A DNA stretch of 44,423 nt from CALOBA01 sp942491465. GTDB lineage: Bacteria > Pseudomonadota > Gammaproteobacteria > Chromatiales > Chromatiaceae. Shown in pieces: positions 24,692 through 33,348 of this stretch (position 1 is its first letter; each line of letters opens with the position of its first letter). The notes under the pieces were generated by a model. The model searched no databases. It was not told the origin of the DNA and worked only from the letters and a program-made list of their open reading frames with translations. The stretch covers positions 1 to 44,423 of the forward strand of contig CALOBA010000010.1 of the NCBI GenBank assembly GCA_942491465.1. Direction: 5' to 3'. The position numbers and the translations under genes are program-made.

Positions 24692-27553
24692 ATGCCCCAT
24701 CGCCGCCTGCCTCGCCCCCTGGCCCGCCCACATGCGCCCGCCGGGGCCATATGCCTAGTGCCACTGCTCGCCGCGGTGCTGATTGGACCCGCCGCTGCCG
24801 AGCCGGAAACCGCACCGGCCGCCGGGCCGCCCGCGGCATTGATCGCCGCCGACGGCGCCTGGCGAGCCGGCGACCTCACCACCGCTCAGATACGCCTAAA
24901 GGCGCTGCTGCTGGCGGACCCGGGGCTGTTCCAGGCGCGACTGGTGCAGGCCGAGATCGCGCTGGCGCTGGCCGAGCCCGAGCGCGCCGAGCAGGCCCTA
25001 CGCCGCGCCGCGGCGGCCGGCGCGGCGCCGACGGACTGGCTGGTGCCGCTGGGGAATGCGCTGCTGCGCCAGGGCCGCTTCGACACTGTACTCGCCGAGC
25101 TGGACGCGGCGGCCGACGCTGGCGCACTGCCACCCGCCGTGGAGCTCGCCCGGCTGCGCGCCGAGGCCCTGCGCGGACTCGACCGGCGCGAGGAGGCCGA
25201 GGCGGCGCTGGCGCAGGCGCTGGCCGCCGACCCGACCCGCCCCAGCGCACGGCTCACCCGCGCCGCCTGGCTCCTGGCGGACGGCGACGAGACGGCCGCG
25301 GCAGACGCGCTGACGGCCCTCACCACAGACGCCCCCGATACGGCCGCCGCCTGGGAGATGCTGGGCGCGCTGCGCCACCGCGCCGGCGACCTGGCCGCTG
25401 CCGCCGCGGCCTACGACGGCGCCATCGAGCGCGACCCGACCGCCTGGCTGGCCCGCTACAAGCGCGCGCTGCTGCGGCTCGACACCGGCGACCTGGACGG
25501 CGCGACGGCCGACCTGGACGCGGTGAAGGCGGTCAAGCCGGGTTTCGCCGGGCTCGCCTACGCCGACGGCCGGCTGGCCCTAGCCCGCGACGAGCCGGCC
25601 GCGGCCCTAGCCGCGCTGGAGGGCTATCTGCGCGCCCTGCCGGCGGACCCGGATGCAACCTATTACGCCGCCGTGGCGCTGATCCAGCTCGGTCGGCTGG
25701 CACAGGCGGAGGAGTATCTGGTGCGCGTTGCAGCGGCAGCGCCGGCGCTGCCGCAGCCGGCCCTGTTGCTGGCCCGGCTGCGGCTGGAACGCGGCGACCC
25801 GGCCGCCGCCGAGACCGTGCTGAGGCCGCTGGCCGACGCACCGGACGCGCCGCTGGCATTGCGCAAGACCCTGTTGCAGGCGCTGCTGGCTCAGGGCCGA
25901 CAGGCCGAGGCCGAGACCCTGCTGGCGCAATTGACCGCCGCCGAGGACCAGTTGGATGGCGCCGCGACCGCGAAGGACATCAGGCTTGAGGTGGCCGCGA
26001 TCCGGCGTCTGCTGGCCAAGGCCGAACCAGCGGCGGCGGTGACGCGGCTGCGCGCCCTGCTCGGGCGCCACCCGGCGGACGGCGAGGCACGGTTGCTGTT
26101 GATCCGCGCCCTGGCCGCCGCCGGACAGACCGACGCGGCGCTGATTGAGGCCAGGGCCCTGGCCGAGGCGGCGCCGGAGGATGCGCGGGCGCTGAACGCG
26201 TTCGGCGTTGCATTGTCCATGAATGGCGATGCCGCCGGGGCGCGCCAGGCCCTGGAGCAGGGCCTGGCCGCTGGCGGCCCCGGCAGCGCCGATGCGGGTT
26301 TAAGCCTAGCGCGGCTTCAGATGGCCGCCGACGAGACCGAGGCCGCCTACCGGACGCTGGAGCAGGCGCTGGAGACGAGCCCCGATGATCCGCGCCTGCT
26401 GCCGGCGCTGGCCGAGTTGGACCGTCGCACCGACGGCGACGCCGCCGGGCTGGCCCGCCTGCGCGCCGGGGTGCAGGCGCGCCCGGATGACCTCGGCCTA
26501 CGACTTCGCTTCGCGCGGCAGTTGTTGCGGGCGGACCAGGCAAGCGCGGCGCTCGACCTGCTCAGGGCCGCCCCGTCGCCCCCCCCGCAGCGACCAGCGC
26601 TGCTGCGCCTGCGCGGCACCGCGGCGCTGGCCGCCGGCGACGCGACCGCGGCGCTCAAGGACTTCGAGGCCCTGGCCGCGCAGCGCACCGGCAGCGCCGC
26701 GCCGCACTGCCTGATCGCCCGCGCCGAGATCGCGCTGGACCGTCCGACTGCGGCACGCGACGCCCTCGCGGCGGCCCTCGAGATCGCACCGGATGCCCGC
26801 TGCGTGGCGCCGGTGCTGCGCGCGCTGGCTGCAAAGGCGCCCGATACCGCTGCCTTGGCGGCACTGTTCGACAGGCTAAGGCGAGCGGCAGACGACAACG
26901 CGACGGTGTTGCTGGTGCAGGGCGAGAACGCTGCTGCCGCTGGCGACCGCGCCGCTGCCGCCGAGCTGTTCGCCGCCGCCCTGCGGCGCGACCCGGAGCG
27001 ACGCGCGGCGCAGTTGGCGCAGCTACAAAACGCGCAACGGCGAGGCCATGCGAACCAGGCGCGGTCGCTGGCGCAGGACTGGCTGGCGCGGCATCCCGAC
27101 GACCAGCCGATGCGGCTGCGGCTGGCGGCCCTGCTGGCGGCGACCGGCGACGACGAGGCGGCCATCGCCGCCTACCAAGCGGTACTCGATGGCCGTGCCA
27201 CCGGCGCTGTTGCCGCCGCCGACGGCTTGGCGCGGCTGCTGCACGAGCGCGACCCGGCGCGCGCGCTGCGCCTGGCCGAGCAGGCCCAGCAGGCGGCCCC
27301 AGACAACGCCGCCTTCGCCGACACCTTGGCCAGCCTACTGCTGGCGCAGGGCGACACCGCCCGCGCGCTGGACCTGCTCGCGGCGGCCCATGCCAGGCGC
27401 CCCACCGACGCCAGCATCGCCTTCCACTATGCGCAGGCACTGGCCGCCGCTGGCGACAACGGCCAAGCACGGCGTCTACTGCTCGGCCTCGCCGACCGAC
27501 GCTTCGAGCAACAGGCCGAGGCGCAGGCGCTGTTGGAACGCCTGGTACAGTGA
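24692..27553 (+). CDS. PrsT-like PEP-CTERM system TPR-repeat protein
   Basis: A 953-residue, extremely Ala/Leu-rich protein built almost entirely of TPR units (for example AAAAAYDGAIERDPTAW, AYRTLEQALETSPDDPRL, AIAAYQAVLDG). Length and all-TPR layout match the PrsT proteins encoded with XrtA-type exosortase systems, which are thought to act in exopolysaccharide export. The N-terminus has an export signal (about 18-36, ICLVPLLAAVLIGPAAA) cut after AAA-E. Unlike typical PrsT it has no lipobox Cys, so it may be periplasmic and not a lipoprotein. A GGAG ribosome-binding site precedes the start. A large inverted repeat follows it (27648-27752). Confidence 0.75.
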   Translation: MPHRRLPRPLARPHAPAGAICLVPLLAAVLIGPAAAEPETAPAAGPPAALIAADGAWRAGDLTTAQIRLKALLLADPGLFQARLVQAEIALALAEPERAEQALRRAAAAGAAPTDWLVPLGNALLRQGRFDTVLAELDAAADAGALPPAVELARLRAEALRGLDRREEAEAALAQALAADPTRPSARLTRAAWLLADGDETAAADALTALTTDAPDTAAAWEMLGALRHRAGDLAAAAAAYDGAIERDPTAWLARYKRALLRLDTGDLDGATADLDAVKAVKPGFAGLAYADGRLALARDEPAAALAALEGYLRALPADPDATYYAAVALIQLGRLAQAEEYLVRVAAAAPALPQPALLLARLRLERGDPAAAETVLRPLADAPDAPLALRKTLLQALLAQGRQAEAETLLAQLTAAEDQLDGAATAKDIRLEVAAIRRLLAKAEPAAAVTRLRALLGRHPADGEARLLLIRALAAAGQTDAALIEARALAEAAPEDARALNAFGVALSMNGDAAGARQALEQGLAAGGPGSADAGLSLARLQMAADETEAAYRTLEQALETSPDDPRLLPALAELDRRTDGDAAGLARLRAGVQARPDDLGLRLRFARQLLRADQASAALDLLRAAPSPPPQRPALLRLRGTAALAAGDATAALKDFEALAAQRTGSAAPHCLIARAEIALDRPTAARDALAAALEIAPDARCVAPVLRALAAKAPDTAALAALFDRLRRAADDNATVLLVQGENAAAAGDRAAAAELFAAALRRDPERRAAQLAQLQNAQRRGHANQARSLAQDWLARHPDDQPMRLRLAALLAATGDDEAAIAAYQAVLDGRATGAVAAADGLARLLHERDPARALRLAEQAQQAAPDNAAFADTLASLLLAQGDTARALDLLAAAHARRPTDASIAFHYAQALAAAGDNGQARRLLLGLADRRFEQQAEAQALLERLVQ

Positions 27554-27961
27554 TGCCAAGGTCCGACTAATGCGAGACGGCGCCTGAAAATGGGGGACGC
27601 TGCCTGAGGTGCCCCCACAAATCGGCCCCCCTGCACAGCCGCCTGCCTTAGGATCGATTCAAAAACAAGTGGTGCAGACGCCCGCTCGCTGAGCCTTTGG
27701 ATTGGCCGTTTCGTCGTTGCGTCTGCACCACTTGTTTCTGAACCTTGACTAAGTTTCGGGAGGAAACATCGGGCACAAGAGCCGACAGCAGAAAATCGGC
27801 GGAGACGAGGATTAGTTCGGCAACCTAAATGGATGCCCAGCCACCTTGCCCGGCGCCGTGGCAACCGAGTTGCCCACAGCGTCGGCTTCTGCCGAAAACC
27901 TACCAACAACATCCGGGTTAGAGCAACCATGATGGGTTTGCCGTATTGCGGCGCCGATGGA
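27554..27961. other. Intergenic region between convergent genes
   Basis: About 410 bp. It contains repeat copy 1 (27648-27752). To its right is about 200 bp of unremarkable sequence with no recognised gene. Confidence 0.6.
27648..27752. repeat. Large inverted repeat, copy 1
   Basis: A 19-bp perfect inverted arm AAACAAGTGGTGCAGACGC (27663-27681) pairs with 27719-27737. The flanks extend the pairing imperfectly to TTAG...CTAA at 27648 and 27752. The loop is about 37 nt. A second copy lies at 30938-31028. It sits between the PrsT-like gene and the convergent methyltransferase gene. Confidence 0.85.
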
Positions 27962-28810
27962 CTAGGCCGCCTTCTCCGCCGTTAGGTAGCAGATCCAGCC
28001 CGCGTCGGGCTCGCCGCTGTCTGTGGGTTGGAAGTCGCCGTCGGGGTCGCCGTCCTCGTCCCAGCCCTGCCAGTAGACCTGGACGCGGGCGAAGCCGGCC
28101 TCGGCCAACAGCTCGCGGACTTCGGGCAGGGTCCAGAGCCGCCAGCGGTAGCTGAAGGCGCGATCGATGCGCGAGCCGTCCGGGAAGGCGAAGTGGATGT
28201 GGCAGTCCATGACGCCGCTGACCGGTGCGTAGCTCGCCTGCTCCCAGATGTAGGTGAACCGCCCTTCTTCATCGTCCACCTCCCGCTCCTCGGTGATGAC
28301 CCGGAAGGAGTCGTAGCCGCCGTAGGCGTCGAGGAAGAAGATCCCGTCTTCGGCGAGCCGATCGCGCACCCCGCGGAAGTAGTCGCGCAGCGCGGCCCGA
28401 TCCATCAACAGCCAGTAGCTGAAGTTCATGGCGCAGAGGACATCGGCCGGGCCGGTCTCGGCGGCGCGCACGTCGTCCTCGATCAGGCTCACCCGGCGCG
28501 CGGTCTCGCCGGCAAGGGCGGCGAGGTTGTGCTGCCGCCCCCAGGCGAGGACATCCGGATCCAGGTCGACGCCGACGGCCCGGTTGGCCTTGCGCCGCCG
28601 CACCCATTCGCAACACAGCGCGGCGGTGCCGCAGAAGTCTTCCCGCAGCCGCCGCGCCGAGCGTCCGCGCAGCTGCCGATAGCGCTGGTCGATGAAGTCC
28701 ACCTCCGCATCCGGGGCCTGCACGGCCCGTTCGTAGAGCCGATGGCGGTCGGCACGACCGGCCTCGGTCGGGTTGGCCGGGTCTTGAGGGTGGTTTGTTG
28801 GTGAGGACAT
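27962..28810 (-). CDS. Class I SAM-dependent methyltransferase
   Basis: A 282-residue soluble methyltransferase. Seen: motif I-like LREDFCGTAALCCEWV (about 57-72), the acidic strand AVGVDLDPDVLAWG, motif ADVLCAMNFSYWLL and a later GIFFLDAYGGYDS, all in Rossmann order. The start at 28808-28810 (MSSPTNHPQDP) is chosen because the upstream extension runs into the tRNA-Ser region and is not family-like. The substrate cannot be read from sequence. It is transcribed away from tRNA-Ser and converges on the PrsT-like gene. Confidence 0.85.
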   Translation of the reverse strand: MSSPTNHPQDPANPTEAGRADRHRLYERAVQAPDAEVDFIDQRYRQLRGRSARRLREDFCGTAALCCEWVRRRKANRAVGVDLDPDVLAWGRQHNLAALAGETARRVSLIEDDVRAAETGPADVLCAMNFSYWLLMDRAALRDYFRGVRDRLAEDGIFFLDAYGGYDSFRVITEEREVDDEEGRFTYIWEQASYAPVSGVMDCHIHFAFPDGSRIDRAFSYRWRLWTLPEVRELLAEAGFARVQVYWQGWDEDGDPDGDFQPTDSGEPDAGWICYLTAEKAA

Positions 28811-28934
28811 CGATTGGGTTTGCAACAGGCTTAGAGATTGGCTATTCTTACCGGCTCGCGGGTCATTGGGAAGCGCCAATCTCCTAACGGCGCCGAACCC
28901 GCGCTGCCGGCATCCCCTGCCGGCCATACCTCCC

Positions 28935-29025
28935 GGAGAGGTGTCCGAGTGGCTGAAGGAGCACGCCTGGAAAGTGTGTATAGGTTAATACCCTATCGTG
29001 GGTTCGAATCCCACCCTCTCCGCCA
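28935..29025 (+). tRNA. tRNA-Ser (GGA)
   Basis: A 91-nt tRNA starting GGAGAGGTGTCCGAGTGGC, anticodon GGA in CCTGGAAAG, a long variable arm (about 14 nt, typical of serine tRNAs), T-arm GGGTTCGAATCCC and encoded CCA. Confidence 0.97.
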
Positions 29026-29091
29026 ATACCGCCCCGTCCGGCGCACAGATTCAAGCAGCCCAGTCCATCCACCAATCGAGGGAGTGTGGAG

Positions 29092-30924
29092 ATGATCGAC
29101 TCGACGTTTGCCTTTGGTCTGTTCGCCGGCGCTGCACAGCGCCTCCTGCTGATTGCCGGTCTGGCCGGTCTGCTGCTGCTCTGCGCCTGTGATGCGCAGC
29201 AGCCCCAGACCGGCGGCGACGAGGCCCAACCGCCCGTCTCCGGCCCGGTGCCGACCGAGGCACGGGAACTGGCCGTACCCGAACCGGCACCCCCCGCCGA
29301 TGCGCTAGCCGACGCCGAGGCGTTGCCCGCCCCCGCGGCCCGCATCGATGATGCCCGGGCGAAGGTTGCCTTACAGGCGATTGAGACTTCTCGCATGCTC
29401 ATGCGCACGCAGGCGCAGCCCGATGTGGGGGCCATCATGCCACCGTCACCGCAGCCCGCGCCGGGGAGCATCGATCGCGACCGTTTCGAGGAATTCGACG
29501 ACAACAGCGTCAAGATCACCGCCGAAGAACCGGTGTCGACCTTCTCCATCGACGTCGACACCGCCGCCTACGCCGTGATGCGCCGCTACCTCAACGACGG
29601 TGCCCTGCCCCCGCGCGACGCCATCCGTACCGAAGAGCTGATCAACTACTTCAGCTACGACTATCCGCTGCCCCGGGAGCGCGGGCGTCCCTTTGCCGTC
29701 AGCACCTTTGTATACCCGACCCCGTGGCGCCCGGACAGCCGGCTGCTGCACATCGGCATCAAGGGCTACGACATGGTCCCGGATCAGCGCCCGCCGGCCA
29801 ATCTGGTCCTGCTGCTCGACGTATCGGGCTCCATGTCCGCGCCGGACAAGCTGCCGCTGCTGAAGAAGTCCATGCGCCTGCTGCTGGCGCAGATGGACGC
29901 GCACGACAGCGTGGCCATGGTCGTCTACGCCGGCGCCGCCGGCACGGTGCTGGAGCCTACCAAGGGCTCGGAGAAGGCGAAGATCCTCGCCGCCCTCGAG
30001 CGCCTGAGCGCCGGCGGCTCCACGGCCGGCGGCGAGGGCATCCGCCAGGCCTACGCGCTGGCCGAGGCCGGTTTCAAGCAGGACGCGGTCAACCGCGTGA
30101 TCCTCGCCACCGACGGCGATTTCAACGTCGGCATCAACGACCCGGCACGACTCGAAGACTTCGTCGCCGAGAAGCGCAAGACCGGCGTCTTCCTCACCGT
30201 GCTCGGCTTCGGCCGCGGCAACTATCAGGACGCGCTGATGCAGAAGCTGGCCCAGGCCGGCAACGGCAACGCGGCCTACATCGACACGCTGCGCGAGGCG
30301 CAGAAGGTCTTGGTGGACGAGATGGGCGGGACGCTGTTCCCCATCGCCAAGGACGTCAAGATCCAGGTGGAATTCAATCCGGCACAGGTCGCCGAGTACC
30401 GGCTGATCGGCTACGAGACCCGGCTGCTGAAGCGGGAGGACTTCAACAACGACCAGGTCGATGCCGGCGACATCGGCAGCGGCCATTCCGTCACCGCCAT
30501 CTACGAGCTGATCCCCGTGGGCAGCGACGCGCGCTTCACCGAGCCCCTGCGCTACCAGGCGCAGCCGCCGGCCGAGGCTGCCGGCGCCGACGAGATCGCC
30601 TTCGTCAGGCTGCGCTACAAGCTCCCGGAGGAGGACAGCAGCAAGCTCATGGAGGTGCCGGTACCGGCCACCGAGGCGCTTGCCACCATCACCGCGGCCC
30701 CCGAAGATGTACGCTTCGCCGCCGCCGTCGCCGCCTTCGGCCAACGCCTGCGCGGCGGCCGATTCCTAGGCGATTTCGACTATGCGGCAATCCGCGAACT
30801 CGGGCAGTCGGGCAAGGGCGCGGACCCGTTCGGCTATCGCGCCGAGTTCCTGCAGCTGGTGCGGCTGGCCGCCACCGCCGCCGGACTGCCGGCGCTGGAA
30901 CCCCTGGGGCGACCGGGCGATTAG
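29092..30924 (+). CDS. VWA-domain lipoprotein (YfbK-like)
   Basis: A 610-residue envelope protein. Seen: a lipoprotein signal (LLLIAGLAGLLLLCACD, modified Cys at about residue 33), a Pro/Ala-rich linker, a YfbK N-terminal type region (STFSIDVDTAAYAVMRRYLN, RTEELINYFSYDYP), a von Willebrand A domain with metal-site motif DVSGS (in LVLLLDVSGSMS) and ATDGDFNVG, and a C-terminal DUF3520-like domain ending DPFGYRAEFLQLVR. The role of this family is not established; VWA domains usually mediate metal-dependent protein contacts. The ATG at 29092 is preferred over a GTG two codons upstream because of GGGAG. It follows tRNA-Ser by 66 bp. Confidence 0.88.
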   Translation: MIDSTFAFGLFAGAAQRLLLIAGLAGLLLLCACDAQQPQTGGDEAQPPVSGPVPTEARELAVPEPAPPADALADAEALPAPAARIDDARAKVALQAIETSRMLMRTQAQPDVGAIMPPSPQPAPGSIDRDRFEEFDDNSVKITAEEPVSTFSIDVDTAAYAVMRRYLNDGALPPRDAIRTEELINYFSYDYPLPRERGRPFAVSTFVYPTPWRPDSRLLHIGIKGYDMVPDQRPPANLVLLLDVSGSMSAPDKLPLLKKSMRLLLAQMDAHDSVAMVVYAGAAGTVLEPTKGSEKAKILAALERLSAGGSTAGGEGIRQAYALAEAGFKQDAVNRVILATDGDFNVGINDPARLEDFVAEKRKTGVFLTVLGFGRGNYQDALMQKLAQAGNGNAAYIDTLREAQKVLVDEMGGTLFPIAKDVKIQVEFNPAQVAEYRLIGYETRLLKREDFNNDQVDAGDIGSGHSVTAIYELIPVGSDARFTEPLRYQAQPPAEAAGADEIAFVRLRYKLPEEDSSKLMEVPVPATEALATITAAPEDVRFAAAVAAFGQRLRGGRFLGDFDYAAIRELGQSGKGADPFGYRAEFLQLVRLAATAAGLPALEPLGRPGD

Positions 30925-30937
30925 CCGCGCTCAAGTC

Positions 30938-31028
30938 TTAGGATCGGCTCAGAAACAAGTGGCGCAGACGCCCGCTCGCTGAACCTTTTGATTGGCCATT
31001 TCGTGGTTGCGTCTGCACCACTTGACTA
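30938..31028. repeat. Large inverted repeat, copy 2 (partly deleted)
   Basis: Same element as 27648-27752 (left arm AAACAAGTGGCGCAGACGC, same loop with about five differences). The right arm lacks about 13 bp between two CTTG repeats, so it ends CACTTGACTAA. It starts 14 bp after the VWA gene stop. The stop codon of the convergent DUF3422 gene (31026-31028) lies inside its right end. Confidence 0.85.
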
Positions 31029-32330
31029 ACCACCGCCATCGTCGTGGATACGCCGCCTCATCCGCCGCAGGCCGAGCCAGGCGGCGCCGACGACCAGCGG
31101 GACGGCGATGCCGATGGCGAGATCGGCCGAGATCGGCAGCCCCTGGGTCTTCGCCGCCTTGATCAGATAGCCCACCAGACCGACGCTGTAGTAGCTGATG
31201 ACGATCACCGACAGACCCTCGACCGTCTCCTGCAGGCGTAGCTGAAGCTTGGCACGTCGGTCCATGGAGCCGAGCAACTGGCGGTTCTGCTGCTGCAGCC
31301 CGACCTCGACCCGCGCCCGCAGCAGCGCGGTAAGCCGTGCCGCACGACCGGCCAGTTCCTGCTGGCGCTCGGCGGTGGCGGCACAGGTGGCGATGCCCGG
31401 GGCCAGCCGCGCGTCGAGGAACTCGCTGACCATCTGCTGGCCCTCGATGCGACGCTGGCGTAGCTGCTCCAGGCGCTGACGGGCAACGGCGTAGTAAGCC
31501 TGGGAGGCGGCGAAGCGGTAGGTGGTGCGGGCGGCGACGTTCTCGATCTCCGTCGCCAGGCTGGTCAGCTCGGCCAGCAGATCCTGCTCCGACGCCGCCT
31601 CGGGCAGGGACCGGCACGAGTCGGTCATCTGCTCGGCCAGCTCGGCCAGTCGGCGGTCGGCGTCGTTCAGCGTCGGCGTCACCTCGCGCGCCACCGGCAG
31701 CCCGAGCAGGGCCATGGAGCGGTAGGCGTTGATCTCCAGCACACGCTTGACCAGCCGGCCCGCCTGTTGCGGCGACAGGCCGTCGTCGCGCAGCAGGATG
31801 CGGCTGTAGCCATGGGCGTCGATGCGCATGTCGGTCCAGAAGCGACCGGCCCCGTTGACGACTTGGGAGCCGATCACCGCGTGACCGTCGAACAGGTCCT
31901 GCAGGTCGGCGAGGCTGCGCTCCGGCATATCGCGGGACTCCAGCGCCAGCGCAACGACGCTGATGACCTGCCCCGGGAGGTCCCGCAGCCAGTCCTGCGG
32001 CAGCTGATCGAGCAGCGGCTCGGCAAACGGGCCGTCGAAGCTGCCCGGTGCGACGAAGGTGTAGCCGACAAACTCGGTATGCCGCTCCCAGCGCAGCTGC
32101 AGCGGCCCCAAATCGGCAAGGTACACCTGGCCCGGCACTTCCGGCACCGGCAGGTCGAAGTGCTGCAACAGCCGCGCGAGGTGGGCCTCGTTGCGCCCGG
32201 TGCCTCGGCGACCGCAGATCGCGGCGATGTGGACCACCCGAGCCGGGGCGGTCAGCGGCTCGAAGGTGCGCAGGTGCAGCTCGGCGGTGACGGTCTCACG
32301 CAGCGGATGCTGTTTGAATGGCAGGTCCAT
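31026..32330 (-). CDS. DUF3422 family membrane protein
   Basis: A 434-residue member of the DUF3422 family (predicted membrane-anchored, function unknown). Seen: the N-terminus MDLPFKQHPLRETVTAELHL, a globular region with GRNEAHLARLLQHFDLP and GSFDGPFAEPLLDQLPQDWL, a long helical section with Arg and Glu repeats, and two C-terminal membrane helices (GLSVIVISYYSVGLVGYLI and LAIGIAVPLVVGAAWLGL) with a basic tail. The ATG at 32328-32330 is preferred over a TTG at 32351 that would overlap the upstream gene. It lies 17 bp after the Asn-rich gene, probably co-transcribed with it. Its TAG stop is inside repeat copy 2. Confidence 0.88.
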   Translation of the reverse strand: MDLPFKQHPLRETVTAELHLRTFEPLTAPARVVHIAAICGRRGTGRNEAHLARLLQHFDLPVPEVPGQVYLADLGPLQLRWERHTEFVGYTFVAPGSFDGPFAEPLLDQLPQDWLRDLPGQVISVVALALESRDMPERSLADLQDLFDGHAVIGSQVVNGAGRFWTDMRIDAHGYSRILLRDDGLSPQQAGRLVKRVLEINAYRSMALLGLPVAREVTPTLNDADRRLAELAEQMTDSCRSLPEAASEQDLLAELTSLATEIENVAARTTYRFAASQAYYAVARQRLEQLRQRRIEGQQMVSEFLDARLAPGIATCAATAERQQELAGRAARLTALLRARVEVGLQQQNRQLLGSMDRRAKLQLRLQETVEGLSVIVISYYSVGLVGYLIKAAKTQGLPISADLAIGIAVPLVVGAAWLGLRRMRRRIHDDGGG

Positions 32331-32347
32331 GGCGGTACCGCCGTCGC

Positions 32348-32620
32348 TCAAGGCGCCGAGCGCCGTCGCCGCGATCGCGGGCGCTTTTGGCCGTTGTTGT
32401 TGCTGTTGCTGCTGCTGTTGTTGCTATTGTTGTTGTTGTTGCTGCGTCCCGCGTTGTTGGCGGACTGCGACCGCGCCGGGCGGTCGATGCGGTTGACCGG
32501 CGAGAGGGAGATCTCCAGCTCATTGAGTTCGTCCCACTGGGCCTCGCTCCGCTTGGAATCGGGTATTGCGCGCAGGGCCCGCAGGCGCCGATGGCTCGCA
32601 GTCGACGGCGTATCTGACAT
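32348..32620 (-). CDS. Asn-rich small basic protein
   Basis: A 90-residue protein I cannot assign. Residues 1-55 look folded or helical and mixed-charge (SKRSEAQWDELNELEISLSP); residues about 55-75 are a run of Asn and Ser coded by AAC/AGC triplets; the end is Arg-rich (KRPRSRRRR), suggesting nucleic-acid or membrane contact. A good ribosome-binding site (AGGAG) precedes the start. It lies directly upstream of the DUF3422 gene. The Asn run is a trinucleotide repeat of about 65 bp. Confidence 0.65.
   Translation of the reverse strand: MSDTPSTASHRRLRALRAIPDSKRSEAQWDELNELEISLSPVNRIDRPARSQSANNAGRSNNNNNSNNSSSNSNNNGQKRPRSRRRRSAP
32391..32459. repeat. GTT/GCT trinucleotide repeat
   Basis: About 22 triplets of mostly GTT with GCT and ATT variants, in frame with the Asn-rich protein (AAC/AGC on the minus strand). 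Confidence 0.85.
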
Positions 32621-33348
32621 CTTCGCTTTCTCCTGTTGATCGGGCGGGCAGATGCATCCGGCAGGCGTTGCCCTTGGCCTGATCCAACCTTGCCTTTACA
32701 GCCCGAAGTGGGTATCACGGCGCTTCTTCACCACAGCCCGGCGGAACATGCCCGGCCCGGTCGTGGCTGCCGAAATACCGTCTCTCGCAAAAAAAGACGA
32801 TGGCGATCCAACATGCCGCCAAGCGTCGTTTGAATGGATTGCGCTGGTCGATTGACCCGACGACCGCTGCCTGTGGATGCGCAAGCAATCGCTGCGCGGG
32901 CCGGGGCGCCTGGTGCTGCACGTCAACGACGGGCAGGACCGGCAAGGGCAGCGGGAGGCACGAAGTGCAGAGCAGCTACGCGCCTGCCGTCGGGATTGGA
33001 CCCAGGCCAACGGCCTCGGCCTCATCGGGCAATTCATGCCCCGGCAGGGCGTAGGATACCGGACCTTGGCCCGGACCGGAACCTTGCATCGCTATCGCCC
33101 GACGATCGGGGCGCAATTGAGCCCGGAAACGGCGGTGTACGGCGCCCGCCACGGCGCCTTTCCGCTTCAACTCCAGCCTGCTTGGCCCCGCGAGCGCCTA
33201 GTGCTTTGCCGCGAAAATTCCGAGACCGCCCGCAGCTGTGGGAGCGATTTGCAATCGCGACCGCCGCGACGCGGAAGTCGCGACTGCAAGTCGCTCCCAC
33301 AGCACCGAGTGGGCATGCCGGCGGTCTTGGGACTTCCGCAGCGGTGCG
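32621..33348. other. Intergenic region with nested palindrome
   Basis: About 730 bp. The right end is a large nested palindrome (33210-33340). The rest contains a plus-strand frame, 32652-32855 then 32877 on, interrupted by one stop; it resembles no family I know and I do not call it. Confidence 0.5.
33210..33340. repeat. Nested palindromic repeat (GTGGGAGCGACTTGCAGTCGCGA type)
   Basis: Inner arms 33235-33261 and 33277-33303 (27 nt) match with two differences, both G-U compatible. The core GTGGGAGCGAYTTGCARTCGCGAC resembles the dispersed REP-like palindromes of pseudomonads and other Gammaproteobacteria. Outer arms (33210-33233 and 33318-33340) pair less well. It ends 9 bp from the DksA-type gene stop. 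Confidence 0.8.

Noticed and set aside
27663..27737. Integron attC site
   Set aside because: The expected core sites (GTTRRRY/RYYYAAC) are absent, and there are no cassettes or integrase.
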